From: an uncultured Tateyamaria sp.
GTDB lineage: Bacteria > Pseudomonadota > Alphaproteobacteria > Rhodobacterales > Rhodobacteraceae
DNA: 64,000 nt
Direction of reading: 5' to 3'
NCBI RefSeq assembly: GCF_947503385.1
Contig: NZ_CANNDO010000008.1
Location: 62,001 to 126,000, forward strand
Shown here: positions 8,656 to 16,839 of the stretch, one piece after another
How positions within the stretch are numbered: position 1 is the first letter of the stretch
Layout of the letters: every line of letters begins with the position of its first letter
Notes under the pieces: generated by a model
Told to the model about the DNA's origin: nothing
Seen by the model: the letters and a program-made list of their open reading frames with translations, nothing else
The model's database searches: none
Program-made: the position numbers and the translations under genes

Positions 8656-9321
8656 GTGGCGGCACCGCTTCTTGATCTGCGACTGCGCGCGCTGGACCAT
8701 CAGGGCACGCCCGTGCTGCGGGACGTGGCGCTGCAAATGGCGCGGGGCGAGACTTTGGCGCTGGTGGGGCCGTCAGGTATTGGCAAGTCGTCCTTGCTGC
8801 GTGTGATCGCGGGGATCGACGCAGGACAGGATGCAATCTGCACGCTGCGCGGCACCTGTGCGATGGTGTTTCAGGAGCCCACCCTGCTGCCGTGGCGGTC
8901 CGTGGCCGACAACATCCGCGTGACGACTGGCGTGTCGGACAAAGTGGTCGACGCCGCGCTGCGTGACGTCGGGCTGGATGGGCGTGGCGCGGATTATCCG
9001 AGCCAATTGTCCCTCGGCCAGCAGCGCCGGTTGTCGCTGGCCCGCGCCTTTGCGGTGACGCCCGACCTGCTGTTGTTGGATGAGCCGTTTGTGTCGCTGG
9101 ACCCCGAACTGGCGCAGGAGATGATGGCGCTGTTTGCGCAGCTGCGGGCGCAGCACGACGTGGCCACGATCCTTGTGACCCACGTGGCGGACGAGGCGCA
9201 AAAGCTGGCGAGCCGCATCGTGACACTGGGCGGCAGCCCCGCGACGATCACCGACGACGTTCAGAACGACGGGGCGTATTTCCAGTTGTCGGCATCCGGC
9301 GTGACCTCGTCGAGGTCGTAG
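8656..9321 (+). CDS. ABC transporter ATP-binding protein (NitT/TauT type)
   Basis: ATPase of 221 residues starting at GTG directly after the binding-protein stop. Walker A is GPSGIGKSS, the Q-loop is FQEPTLLPW, the signature is LSLGQQRRLSLARAF and Walker B is LLLLDEPF, followed by the H-loop VTHVADEA. It pairs with the binding protein at 7684 and probably the permease at 23144. Its 3' end overlaps the convergent Sel1-repeat gene by about 60 bp. Confidence 0.9.
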   Translation: MAAPLLDLRLRALDHQGTPVLRDVALQMARGETLALVGPSGIGKSSLLRVIAGIDAGQDAICTLRGTCAMVFQEPTLLPWRSVADNIRVTTGVSDKVVDAALRDVGLDGRGADYPSQLSLGQQRRLSLARAFAVTPDLLLLDEPFVSLDPELAQEMMALFAQLRAQHDVATILVTHVADEAQKLASRIVTLGGSPATITDDVQNDGAYFQLSASGVTSSRS

Positions 9322-9785
9322 CCCGCGCGTTGCAGCCGTTGCGCGATCACCAGCCCTTCGCCCGCCGCTTCGTCGACCAACGCACGCCCGCGGGCCTCGT
9401 CCCGTGCCACACCGTGGCCACGCATCAGGGCAATGCCATAATTGAACTTGCCCACTGGGTCGCCAGCGTCAGCTGCGCGGCGGTCCCATGTGGCGGCGGC
9501 ATCCGGGTCGTAGTCGCCGCCCAAACCATTGTTGTCCAACTGACCCATCCACGTCATGGCACCGGTGTACCCGGCCTCTGCGCAGTTCTCGAACAGGGTG
9601 CGGGCGGCGGCGTGATCGCCCGATTTGGTCAGCATGTAGCCGCTGGCACACAGGGCAAGGCCGGTCTCGCCCCGCTCCGCCTCGTTTAGGAAATGCTGCC
9701 ACGACATCTCGTCGGGATTGAGGGTGCCGAACTCTTCGGCGAGCGCTGGCGTGGCGCAGAGGGCAAGGGCAATCAGATAACGCAT
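9261..9785 (-). CDS. Sel1/TPR-repeat exported protein
   Basis: Protein of 174 residues with a signal peptide (MRYLIALALCATPALAEE). It contains Sel1-like repeats, for example TKSGDHAAARTLFENCAEAG and ATWDRRAADAGDPVGKFNYG followed by IALMRGHGVARD. Such repeats mediate protein contacts. Start chosen at 9785 because the signal peptide begins there. It overlaps the 3' end of the ATPase gene on the other strand and precedes the ped-type ABC genes read from the same strand. No specific partner can be named. Confidence 0.8.
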   Translation of the reverse strand: MRYLIALALCATPALAEEFGTLNPDEMSWQHFLNEAERGETGLALCASGYMLTKSGDHAAARTLFENCAEAGYTGAMTWMGQLDNNGLGGDYDPDAAATWDRRAADAGDPVGKFNYGIALMRGHGVARDEARGRALVDEAAGEGLVIAQRLQRAGYDLDEVTPDADNWKYAPSF

Positions 9786-9824
9786 GGCCCACATATAGCA
9801 CAAAGGACAGGCCCCGTCGAAGCC

Positions 9825-10616
9825 TCAGCCACGCCGCCCGATCCGCGTGCGCGCCGGGTCATAGCCGATGAGCGCGGCAGCAGCGAAGAGGCCCGCCGCC
9901 AGCACCGTCCAAAGCAGCGCCATTCCGCTCCATTCGACATAAAGCGCAAAGCGGATCAGCTCGACCGCGTGGGTAAACGGGTTGAGCGCGCAAATGTCGT
10001 GCAGCAGTTCCGAGCTTTCGGCCATTTTCCACAGCGGGTAGAGTGCGGAAGACAGAAAGAACATCGGAAAGATGACAAAGTTCATCACCCCCGCAAAATT
10101 CTCCAACTGCTTGATAAAACTCGACAGGACCAGCCCCAGAGCCCCAAGCATCAGCCCCGCCACGACCAGCGCGGGTAGCACAGTGACGTATCCCCAGCCC
10201 GGCATTGTGATGCCAAAAAGTGCGGCAATTGCCAGAAACGCATAGACTTGCAGGATCGAGATCGCGGTGGACCCCAACAGCTTGCAAAACAGCAACCATC
10301 CACGCGGCAAGGGTGAGGTCAGCAACAGCTTCATCGACCCCATTTCGCGGTCGTAAACAAGGCTCAGAGACGACTGCATCCCGTTGAACAGCAGGATCAT
10401 GCCGCAGAGGCCGGGCACGATATAGGTCTCGTAGGTGATATAGGTCTGGTAGGGCGGAATGATGCTGAGGCCGAGGGCCGCGCGGAACCCGGCGGCAAAC
10501 ACCAACAGCCAGACCAAGGGCCGCACAAGGGCCGCCACAAACCGCTCGCGCTGGTGGATGAACCGCAGGGCCTCGCGCGTCACAATCGCGTGCAGGGAGG
10601 TGAGATAGGCGGTCAT
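9825..10616 (-). CDS. ABC-2 type transporter permease, PQQ alcohol system (PedC-like)
   Basis: Integral membrane protein of 263 residues with about six hydrophobic segments. It is an ABC-2 (exporter) permease of the set that accompanies quinoprotein alcohol dehydrogenases. The conserved YREMGSMKLLLTSP-like segment (here YDREMGSMKLLLTSPLPR) is typical of ABC-2 permeases. The start overlaps the ATPase stop by 4 bp. Order in this operon: binding protein, beta-propeller, small exported protein, ATPase, permease. The transported substrate of ped-type systems is not established. Confidence 0.88.
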   Translation of the reverse strand: MTAYLTSLHAIVTREALRFIHQRERFVAALVRPLVWLLVFAAGFRAALGLSIIPPYQTYITYETYIVPGLCGMILLFNGMQSSLSLVYDREMGSMKLLLTSPLPRGWLLFCKLLGSTAISILQVYAFLAIAALFGITMPGWGYVTVLPALVVAGLMLGALGLVLSSFIKQLENFAGVMNFVIFPMFFLSSALYPLWKMAESSELLHDICALNPFTHAVELIRFALYVEWSGMALLWTVLAAGLFAAAALIGYDPARTRIGRRG

Positions 10617-11329
10617 GCCGCCGCTCCGGTCAGCGTCAGGAACCGATCCTGCAAAGTCGTATCGCCCGCAATGTCACGCGCCGTGCCAGTGGCCAGTATC
10701 CGCGCGCGGTGCAGGATGATCAGGGCATCGTCGGGCTGTACCTCGTCCGTCAGATGCGTCGCCCAGAGGATCGTCTTGCCCTGCCCCGCCAGCCCATGGG
10801 CATAGTCTGTGATCGACGCGCGCGCCGCAGCATCCAGACCCACGGTTGGCTCATCCAGCAGCAGGACGCTCGGGTCATGCAGCAATGCGCGGGCAATCTC
10901 GGTCCGGCGACGGTGGCCGCCATTGAGGCTGCGCGCTTTCTCCCCTGCCCGCTCGCGCATGTCGAGTTGTTCAAGGGCCGCATCAATGCGGCTGCGCGCG
11001 GTGCGACCCGACAGCCCGTGCAGCGCCGCAAAGTAGCTGAGGTTCTGCAGCACCGTCAGATCCAGGTCCAGCGTGGTCTGCTGAAACACGATCCCCAGTT
11101 CGGCCAAGGCTGCACGCGGTGCAGCGCGCAGGTCGTGACCGGCGATGCGGATCGTGCCCGAGGGCGCCACAAACAGCCGGGTCAGCAAATTGAACAGGGT
11201 CGATTTGCCCGCGCCGTTTGGACCCAGCAGCGCACAGAACGTGCCTGCGGCAACGCTGAACGACACATCGTCCAGCGCCTGCTTTGGTCCGTAAGCATAG
11301 CTGAGGCCCTGCGCCTCAAGTCCGGTCAT
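10613..11329 (-). CDS. ABC transporter ATP-binding protein, PQQ alcohol system (PedB-like)
   Basis: ATPase of 238 residues with Walker A GPNGAGKSTLF, Q-loop FQQTTLDLDLT and Walker B VLLLDEPTVGLD. The signature region reads LNGGHRRRTEIARAL, a departure from LSGGQ that is typical of this exporter subfamily. It overlaps both neighbours by 4 bp, so it is translated with the permease and the small exported protein. Confidence 0.92.
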   Translation of the reverse strand: MTGLEAQGLSYAYGPKQALDDVSFSVAAGTFCALLGPNGAGKSTLFNLLTRLFVAPSGTIRIAGHDLRAAPRAALAELGIVFQQTTLDLDLTVLQNLSYFAALHGLSGRTARSRIDAALEQLDMRERAGEKARSLNGGHRRRTEIARALLHDPSVLLLDEPTVGLDAAARASITDYAHGLAGQGKTILWATHLTDEVQPDDALIILHRARILATGTARDIAGDTTLQDRFLTLTGAAA

Positions 11330-11778
11330 TTGATGGTGATGTCCAACCGTTGCGTTTCGCCGGTCGTGCCGGGGATCTTGATGTAATATGCACCGGGTTT
11401 GATCGCGACGAAACCAATCTCCATCTCGCCCGCCTCGTCGAACTCGATACTGTCAAGACCAAGGGGGCGGATCTCAAGCCCTTCCACCACGATCTCGTCG
11501 ATCCAGATCGCACGAAAAAACTCAGGTCCCACCAGCGCCAGTTCCTGACTGCCATCGCCCTGAATTTCGAACTCGTAATAGGTGCCCGATTGCAGCACCC
11601 ACGGGCCGTCGGGCGCGATGGGTTCACCTGCGGACAGGATGATGGGGGGCAGGACTTTCTTGTTCTTGCCGCCCAACAGGCCTGCGGCGCCGTAGCTGGG
11701 GCCGTCATCATCGTTGTCGGCAAATGCGGTGCTGGGCATGGTAAGCGCCAGCGCGGCGATCAGGGCGAGGGTCTTCAT
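11326..11778 (-). CDS. Conserved hypothetical exported protein of the PQQ ABC operon
   Basis: Protein of 150 residues with a signal peptide (MKTLALIAALALTMPSTAFA) followed by an acidic linker (DNDDDGPSYG). The rest looks like an all-beta, cupredoxin-like sandwich (GTYYEFEIQGDGSQ, KPGAYYIKIPGTTGETQ), but no histidine or cysteine copper ligands are visible in the positions of a blue copper protein. It overlaps the ATPase start by 4 bp. Function unknown; a periplasmic accessory role is inferred from the operon. Confidence 0.75.
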   Translation of the reverse strand: MKTLALIAALALTMPSTAFADNDDDGPSYGAAGLLGGKNKKVLPPIILSAGEPIAPDGPWVLQSGTYYEFEIQGDGSQELALVGPEFFRAIWIDEIVVEGLEIRPLGLDSIEFDEAGEMEIGFVAIKPGAYYIKIPGTTGETQRLDITIK

Positions 11779-11801
11779 CTGTGTCCTCCTGAAAATCTGG
11801 A

Positions 11802-12764
11802 TTAGGATCCGGTGGGCCGGAACGCGGCCCCCCAGGGAAAGCGGCCCACCTTGATCGACTTGATCGCCGTGCGTTTGGCCACGTCGATCACCGTGACGTC
11901 GCCGGAAACACCATTGGTGGTGAACAGCAGCGACCGGTCCGCGTTAAAATCCATGTGCCAGACGCGACGCCCGACAAGGATGTAATCCTCCACCTCATAG
12001 GTGTCGGCATTGACAACAGCCACGTGGTTCGAGGGGCCAAGCGCCACATAGGCGTGCGTGTCCCCAGCCGTAAATTCGAACCCAACGGGCTGCACCCGGT
12101 CGGGGTGTACGCCCTGCACTTCAAACTCGATCTTGGCCTTTTCGCCTTGGGTGGCCACGTCAAAAACGGTGAGCGTGCCGCCAATCTCTGAACTCACCCA
12201 CATCTCGGTCCCGTCTTTGACGAATTCGGCGTGGCGCGGGCGGCTGTCGACAAGCGTGTTGGCAAACAGTTCCTGCGTTTCGGTGTCAATCCAGTGGGCC
12301 ATGTTGGTGGTCTCGGACGTGGTAATCGCGATTCTGCCATCGGGGCTGACGGCCATCCCTTCGGGTTCCACGCCCACGTCGATCTGGGCGATAACCTTGC
12401 GGGTTTCGGTGTCCACCACGGTGGTGATCGCGTCGTCCTCATTCGCGATGTAAAGGTGGCGGTCATTGGGGTGCAGCACGAACTGTTCCGGGTCATCGCC
12501 CGAGGGCAATTCATGCAGGATCTCGCCCGAATTGGGGTCCATCACCTGCACCGCGTTGCTGTCGGAGGCGCAGATATAGACCCGGCTGTAATCCTTGGAA
12601 AAGATGATGCCGCGCGGGCGTTCGCCCGTTTCATAGGTGCGCACCACCTCCAGTGTCTCGGTGGAGATGACCGAAATGGTATCGTCCTTTTCATTCGTCA
12701 CCCAAATCTCACCCGCCATCGCGGTGGTGGACAGGAGCGTCAGCAGTGCAGTCAGTCGGATCAT
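11802..12764 (-). CDS. PQQ-dependent catabolism-associated YVTN beta-propeller protein
   Basis: Exported protein of 320 residues (signal peptide MIRLTALLTLLSTTAMAGE) built from repeated YVTN/WD-like blades such as IWVTNEKDDTISVISTETLE, LYIANEDDAITTVVDTETRK and AYVALGPSNHVAVVNADTYE. It matches the beta-propeller protein that regularly accompanies PQQ alcohol dehydrogenase ABC genes. The start at 12764 gives an ATGA overlap with the preceding gene. Probably periplasmic and protein-binding; the exact role is unknown. Confidence 0.9.
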   Translation of the reverse strand: MIRLTALLTLLSTTAMAGEIWVTNEKDDTISVISTETLEVVRTYETGERPRGIIFSKDYSRVYICASDSNAVQVMDPNSGEILHELPSGDDPEQFVLHPNDRHLYIANEDDAITTVVDTETRKVIAQIDVGVEPEGMAVSPDGRIAITTSETTNMAHWIDTETQELFANTLVDSRPRHAEFVKDGTEMWVSSEIGGTLTVFDVATQGEKAKIEFEVQGVHPDRVQPVGFEFTAGDTHAYVALGPSNHVAVVNADTYEVEDYILVGRRVWHMDFNADRSLLFTTNGVSGDVTVIDVAKRTAIKSIKVGRFPWGAAFRPTGS

Positions 12765-13939
12765 TGGAACGCCTCGCATTTGCTTTCGGGACGGTCGAGC
12801 CCCAGGCTGTCTAGTTCATTGATCTGGTGCAGGAACCCATCCAGCGGGGCCTGCGCCACCAGCGCACGGGGGTGCGCCACGGCAATGGGCTGGCGCAACT
12901 GCCCGTTCCAGTCGCGATAGGTCAGCGGACGCCCCTTGAAACCGGCCAGTTCAAACGCGTCGGACAGGATATAGGCGCGCAGCGTCTCGGGGTCGGTGGC
13001 ATTTGTCCGCGTCAGCGCCTCGCCCAATGTGCGCAGGGCGGCCCACGCGGCATAGTCCTGCGCCGTCATTTCGCGCTGGTGCTGTTCCTCGAACCGGGAT
13101 TGTAACTGCGCTGCCCCCCATTGTTCGATCACCGGGGACCAGCCCACGGCGGTTAACCCTTCGGACCCCACCACGGGTCGTGCTTCCCACGTGTTATATA
13201 GCACATAACGCCCGAAATCATGCACCTCATCGGCAATGATCAGTGCGTCGTAGTCGCCAAAGTCTTGGGTGAACAGCGGCACCTCCTGACTGGCGGTGCG
13301 GCGCATATCGGCGTCAAACGCCCATTCCTTTTCCGCCTCAAGCGACAGGCCGAACTTGGTCAGGGATCGGCGCATCGCCTGCGCATAGCTGATATCGGCG
13401 GGATGTGTGCCGGTGATCATCACCAGATCGTCCCAGCGCCGCTTGACCAGCACCTGCGCCAGCGCATCCGTGCGCATCGCGTCTGACGCGAGCGTGTGAA
13501 ACAGGTTGGCCCGGCAGGCCGTATCACGCAGGTCCAGATCACCCGCGGATGTGTTGAACAGCATCGCACCCGCTGCCTCGGGCAAATCCGCAATGGCCAG
13601 CAGATCGGATGCGGCGGCATCAAGCACGAGGTAGGGTGAGGCCGCCAGAAGGTCGCGCGCCGCAGCCAGCGGGTCGTCCCCTTCGGCCACGTCGACGCGC
13701 GTCATCTCATAGGTCTGTCCCAGAAACTTGCCCGTGGTCAGGTTGTCCGCCAGCCCCGTTTCCGCACCTGCGAGACCGTTTTTGTCCGGGATGGGATCGA
13801 GGTTCGACAGCGTGGGCGGCAGGGGCTGGGCCACCCGCAGATATCCAATGCGCAACACCGTCTCCGCCATGGCGGGTGCGGCCAGCGCAAGACTGGCGCA
13901 CGCCGCCAAAACGAGATGTCTGAAGCTGGAATTTCCCAT
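12761..13939 (-). CDS. ABC substrate-binding protein, PQQ-dependent alcohol dehydrogenase system
   Basis: Exported protein of 392 residues (signal peptide MGNSSFRHLVLAACASLALA). It has the branched-chain-amino-acid-type periplasmic fold seen in the ped-type system: ETVLRIGYLRVAQPLPPTLS at the start and VLVKRRWDDLVMITGTHPAD in the middle. It is the first gene of the operon running to 9825. The start at 13939 is chosen for the signal peptide. It is divergent from the cytochrome gene; the shared intergenic region carries the motif in both orientations. Confidence 0.88.
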   Translation of the reverse strand: MGNSSFRHLVLAACASLALAAPAMAETVLRIGYLRVAQPLPPTLSNLDPIPDKNGLAGAETGLADNLTTGKFLGQTYEMTRVDVAEGDDPLAAARDLLAASPYLVLDAAASDLLAIADLPEAAGAMLFNTSAGDLDLRDTACRANLFHTLASDAMRTDALAQVLVKRRWDDLVMITGTHPADISYAQAMRRSLTKFGLSLEAEKEWAFDADMRRTASQEVPLFTQDFGDYDALIIADEVHDFGRYVLYNTWEARPVVGSEGLTAVGWSPVIEQWGAAQLQSRFEEQHQREMTAQDYAAWAALRTLGEALTRTNATDPETLRAYILSDAFELAGFKGRPLTYRDWNGQLRQPIAVAHPRALVAQAPLDGFLHQINELDSLGLDRPESKCEAFQ

Positions 13940-13974
13940 GTCTGCAACGCTAACGTGCCGGTCTGATCGCCCGT

Positions 13975-14018
13975 AATAGGACCTTGGTACTACTCCCCCT
14001 GAATCGCAACCAAAGTCC
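13975..14018. promoter_or_regulatory. Divergent promoter with two oppositely oriented shared motifs
   Basis: The plus strand carries GGACCTTGGTACTACTC (13979-13995), facing the cytochrome gene. The minus strand carries GGACTTTGGTTGCGATTC (14018 to 14001), facing the binding-protein operon, with a CTATTA -10 candidate about 36 bp downstream. Both have the same core as the sites at 7030, 7620 and 15696. This is the clearest sign that both operons answer to one regulator. Confidence 0.6.
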
Positions 14019-14086
14019 AATACCACCACCCTTTCCCGTGGCGTAGGACAGGACCAACACGAACGCTCATGTCAGGGAGGCATGTG

Positions 14087-14785
14087 ATGCCCAGCACTAC
14101 GAACAAGAGACTTCTGATCGCCGGCGCGCTGACCGTGGCCGCCACATTCGCTGTTGCCCACGGGGATGTCGCCCCGCAGGCGGTGGACACCACCGGCCTG
14201 CCCGCCATCGAAGGCGACTGGTTGACCGAAAACCCCTATCGCGCCGACAAGGTGGGCGAAGAGACGTGGATGCGCGCCATCGAAATTGGCGCCTCTGGCT
14301 ATAACCAGAACTGCGCACGGTGCCACGGGCTTGAGGTCGTGTCGGGCGGTCTCGCCCCCGACCTGCGGTTCCTTGAGGCCGAGGAATACGGCGACGAATG
14401 GTATGTGGAGCGGTTCCGCACCGGTTACACTCAGAACGGCACCACCAAGATGCCCGCCTTTGGCGAATTGCTGGGCCAAGAGGCCGCATGGGCCATCCGC
14501 ACCTACATCGAGGCGCGCCCGGATGACGTCGCGATGGAAGAGATCGCCGAAGAGCTCAAGACACTCCGCGACGAACTTGCGGGCTATGCCACGGATGCCA
14601 GCGGCGCAGACGCTGATGCGCTCAAGGGGCGGTTGAACGAGATTGCGGGTGAAATCCCGACCCTGTCAGGCGCACCTGTTGCCGACAGTGTCGCCTTTCG
14701 CGCGGCAAACCTGATCGACGGAACACCGGATGCCTACAAGTCCGCTTCCGAAGCCTTGACCATCGGACTGTCTGCCGCAAACTGA
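14087..14785 (+). CDS. pedF: Cytochrome c-550 (PedF-like), electron acceptor of the alcohol dehydrogenase
   Basis: Exported mono-heme cytochrome of 232 residues. After a signal peptide (LLIAGALTVAATFAVAHG) comes the conserved GDVAPQAVDTTGLP segment, then a heme site NCARCHGLE and a likely Met ligand in TKMPAFGELLG. This matches the PedF/c-550 family that takes electrons from quinoprotein alcohol dehydrogenases. The start at 14087 has GGGAGG six bases upstream; a nearer ATG at 14082 is followed at once by a stop. A C-terminal helical tail (about 150-232) is extra to the cytochrome fold. The binding protein at 14790 follows after 4 bp. Confidence 0.88.
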   Translation: MPSTTNKRLLIAGALTVAATFAVAHGDVAPQAVDTTGLPAIEGDWLTENPYRADKVGEETWMRAIEIGASGYNQNCARCHGLEVVSGGLAPDLRFLEAEEYGDEWYVERFRTGYTQNGTTKMPAFGELLGQEAAWAIRTYIEARPDDVAMEEIAEELKTLRDELAGYATDASGADADALKGRLNEIAGEIPTLSGAPVADSVAFRAANLIDGTPDAYKSASEALTIGLSAAN

Positions 14786-14789
14786 CGGC

Positions 14790-15692
14790 ATGACATTCCG
14801 TACCACGTTCTTCTCCCTGGTGGTGGCGGGTCTGTCCCTGAGCGGACAGGCCCACGCTGCTGATCCCTGTGCCGACCACGTCCCGCAGGCCAAACCCCAG
14901 AATGTGGGGCGTGACATTGTCGGGCAGGAACTGGACCAGATCCAGGACCAGGGCCACATGCTCTTTGCCGTCTACGAGGATTATCCGCCCTATTCGTGGG
15001 AAGAGAACGGAGAGGCCCGCGGCGTCGACATCGAGATTGCGCGCATCATTGCCGAAGACATCGGCGTCGAGGCGCGGTTTAACTTTGTCGCAGCGGGTGA
15101 AAACCTTGATGCGGACTTGCGCAACAACATCTGGCGCGGCGCGCTGATTGGCGGACGCATTGCCAACGTGATGATGCGCATCCCCTATGACAGCGCGTTC
15201 AAATGCCGGGTGGAACAGGTCGTGTTCACGGGCCAATACGCGGGCGAAAGTATCGCGATTGCCTATGACAAGGCGTCCTATCCGGACGAAAAACCTGTGC
15301 CCGCCTATTTCCGGTTCGACACGGTGGGGGTCGAGAATGACTCGATCTCTGACTTTTACCTGTCGGGCTTTGTCGGTGGGCAATTACAGAAGAACATCCG
15401 CCGTTTTCCCACCACCGTAGACGCCATGGCGGCGCTGAACGCGGGCGAGGTGATGGCGGTGATGGGTCCTTTGGGCGCGCTGGAACACGGGCTGACCGAC
15501 CGGACAGCTGTCCATCAACCGCCGCTCGCCGGATTTGCGGTGAGCGAATGGACCCTCGGTGTGGCGGTGAATTTCCGCTATCGGCCCCTGTCCTATTTCG
15601 TCGATGACGCGATCAATTACGCGCTTCAGGACGGGCGGATTCCGGCGATCTACGAGAAATACAGACTGACCCACCAAACGCCGGAAAGATAA
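14790..15692 (+). CDS. Quinoprotein-associated periplasmic binding protein (XoxJ/MoxJ-like)
   Basis: Exported protein of 300 residues (signal peptide ending at AHAADP) with the type II solute-binding fold: MLFAVYEDYPPYSWEENGEA, GVDIEIARIIAEDIGVEARF and NIRRFPTTVDAMAALNAGEV. Proteins of this kind sit beside the dehydrogenase and cytochrome genes in xoxFGJ clusters and are thought to help activate the quinoprotein rather than feed a transporter. Here it follows the cytochrome by 4 bp, but the dehydrogenase gene is 8 kb away. Confidence 0.85.
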   Translation: MTFRTTFFSLVVAGLSLSGQAHAADPCADHVPQAKPQNVGRDIVGQELDQIQDQGHMLFAVYEDYPPYSWEENGEARGVDIEIARIIAEDIGVEARFNFVAAGENLDADLRNNIWRGALIGGRIANVMMRIPYDSAFKCRVEQVVFTGQYAGESIAIAYDKASYPDEKPVPAYFRFDTVGVENDSISDFYLSGFVGGQLQKNIRRFPTTVDAMAALNAGEVMAVMGPLGALEHGLTDRTAVHQPPLAGFAVSEWTLGVAVNFRYRPLSYFVDDAINYALQDGRIPAIYEKYRLTHQTPER

Positions 15693-15695
15693 GGC

Positions 15696-15752
15696 CGACT
15701 TTGGTCGTACACACTTGGTCGAATGGTGCCCTGCCCCATGGCCCCATAGGCT
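15696..15752 (+). promoter_or_regulatory. Promoter with tandem shared motif, upstream of coxG-like gene
   Basis: CGACTTTGGTCGTACAC (15696-15712) is followed by a second, shorter copy CACACTTGGTCG (15710-15721). TAGGCT lies at 15747-15752, 37 bp from the start of the second copy, matching the spacing of the 7620 site. This ties the molybdenum hydroxylase operon to the alcohol regulon. Confidence 0.6.
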
Positions 15753-15777
15753 TTCGGCCAAGCAAAGGGGGCATTCC

Positions 15778-16296
15778 ATGAATCTCAGCGACTCACGTGT
15801 CATCAACGCCGACCGCGCAACCGTCTGGGCCGCGATCCTTGACCCTGATGTGCTCAAGGCGTGCGTGCCCGGTTGTCAGGAGATGGACGGCACGCCCGAA
15901 GACGGCTTTACCGCCACGGTTGTGCAAAAGGTCGGCCCGGTAAAGGCGACCTTCAAAGGGGCGGTCAGCCTGTCCGACATGCAGCCGCCGCAAAGCGTCA
16001 CAATCTCGGGCGAGGGCAAGGGCGGCGCGGCTGGTTTCGCGAAAGGCGGCGCGCAGGTGCGCCTTGAGGAACAAGGCGCGCAGACCGTGCTGCACTATGA
16101 CGTGGAGGCCAAGGTGGGCGGCAAGCTGGCACAGCTGGGCAGCCGCATCATCGACGGGTTCGCCAAGAAAATGGCGGACCAGTTCTTTAACAACTTTCAG
16201 GACCATGTGGGCGCGCCTGCGCCTGACGCGGAGCAAGAGCCGGAGACGTCCAACGAGACCCCCAAAAAGGGCTGGCTCAAGCGCCTCGTGACCTGA
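15778..16296 (+). CDS. coxG: CoxG/SRPBCC family protein
   Basis: Protein of 172 residues of the CoxG (SRPBCC, START-like) family, with the conserved MNLSDSRVINADRATVWAAI N-terminus and a VLKACVPGCQEM segment. CoxG proteins help dock or mature aerobic CO-dehydrogenase-like enzymes at the membrane. The C-terminus has an acidic, proline-containing linker and a basic end (KKGWLKRLVT). It is first in the coxG-S-L-M operon. Confidence 0.9.
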   Translation: MNLSDSRVINADRATVWAAILDPDVLKACVPGCQEMDGTPEDGFTATVVQKVGPVKATFKGAVSLSDMQPPQSVTISGEGKGGAAGFAKGGAQVRLEEQGAQTVLHYDVEAKVGGKLAQLGSRIIDGFAKKMADQFFNNFQDHVGAPAPDAEQEPETSNETPKKGWLKRLVT

Positions 16297-16335
16297 GCGC
16301 GCAGAACAGAAAACGACATTCCAAGGGAGGAACGC

Positions 16336-16821
16336 ATGACAAAGGTAACCATGACGGTGAACGGCAAGGCCGTCTCCGGGGACGTGGAAGGGCGCACATT
16401 GTTGTCGTCCTTTCTGCGTGAGGATCAAGGCCTGACAGGCACTCATGTGGGCTGCGACACATCGCAATGCGGCGCTTGCGTGGTGCATGTAGACGGTGCC
16501 GCGGTCAAAGCCTGCACCATGCTCGCCGCCGAAGCCGACGGCGCAGAGGTCAATACGATCGAAGGGCAGGCCAATGCTGACGGTTCGCTCAACGTGATCC
16601 AGCAGGCGTTTCAGGACCATCACGGCCTGCAATGCGGGTTCTGCACCCCCGGCATGGTGATGTCGGCTGCGGCGCTGCTCAAGGACAACCCGAAACCCAG
16701 CGAGCAGGAGGTGCGTGACTACCTCGAAGGCAACATCTGCCGCTGCACCGGGTATCACAACATCGTCAAGGCCATCATGGCTGCGTCCGGGCAGGACGTG
16801 CCTGCCATGGCCGCCGAATAA
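16336..16821 (+). CDS. coxS: Molybdenum hydroxylase small subunit, [2Fe-2S] (CoxS type)
   Basis: Protein of 161 residues with the two [2Fe-2S] cluster motifs of xanthine-oxidase-family small subunits: [16 protein letters not shown] with a following Cys in VKACTM, and CGFCTPGM with CRCTGYHN. Electrons pass through these clusters from the molybdenum site to FAD. GGGAGG precedes the start. The gene order S-L-M is that of form II systems. Confidence 0.95.
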   Translation: MTKVTMTVNGKAVSGDVEGRTLLSSFLREDQGLTGTHVGCDTSQCGACVVHVDGAAVKACTMLAAEADGAEVNTIEGQANADGSLNVIQQAFQDHHGLQCGFCTPGMVMSAAALLKDNPKPSEQEVRDYLEGNICRCTGYHNIVKAIMAASGQDVPAMAAE

Positions 16822-16839
16822 GAAGAGGAGCATCAGACA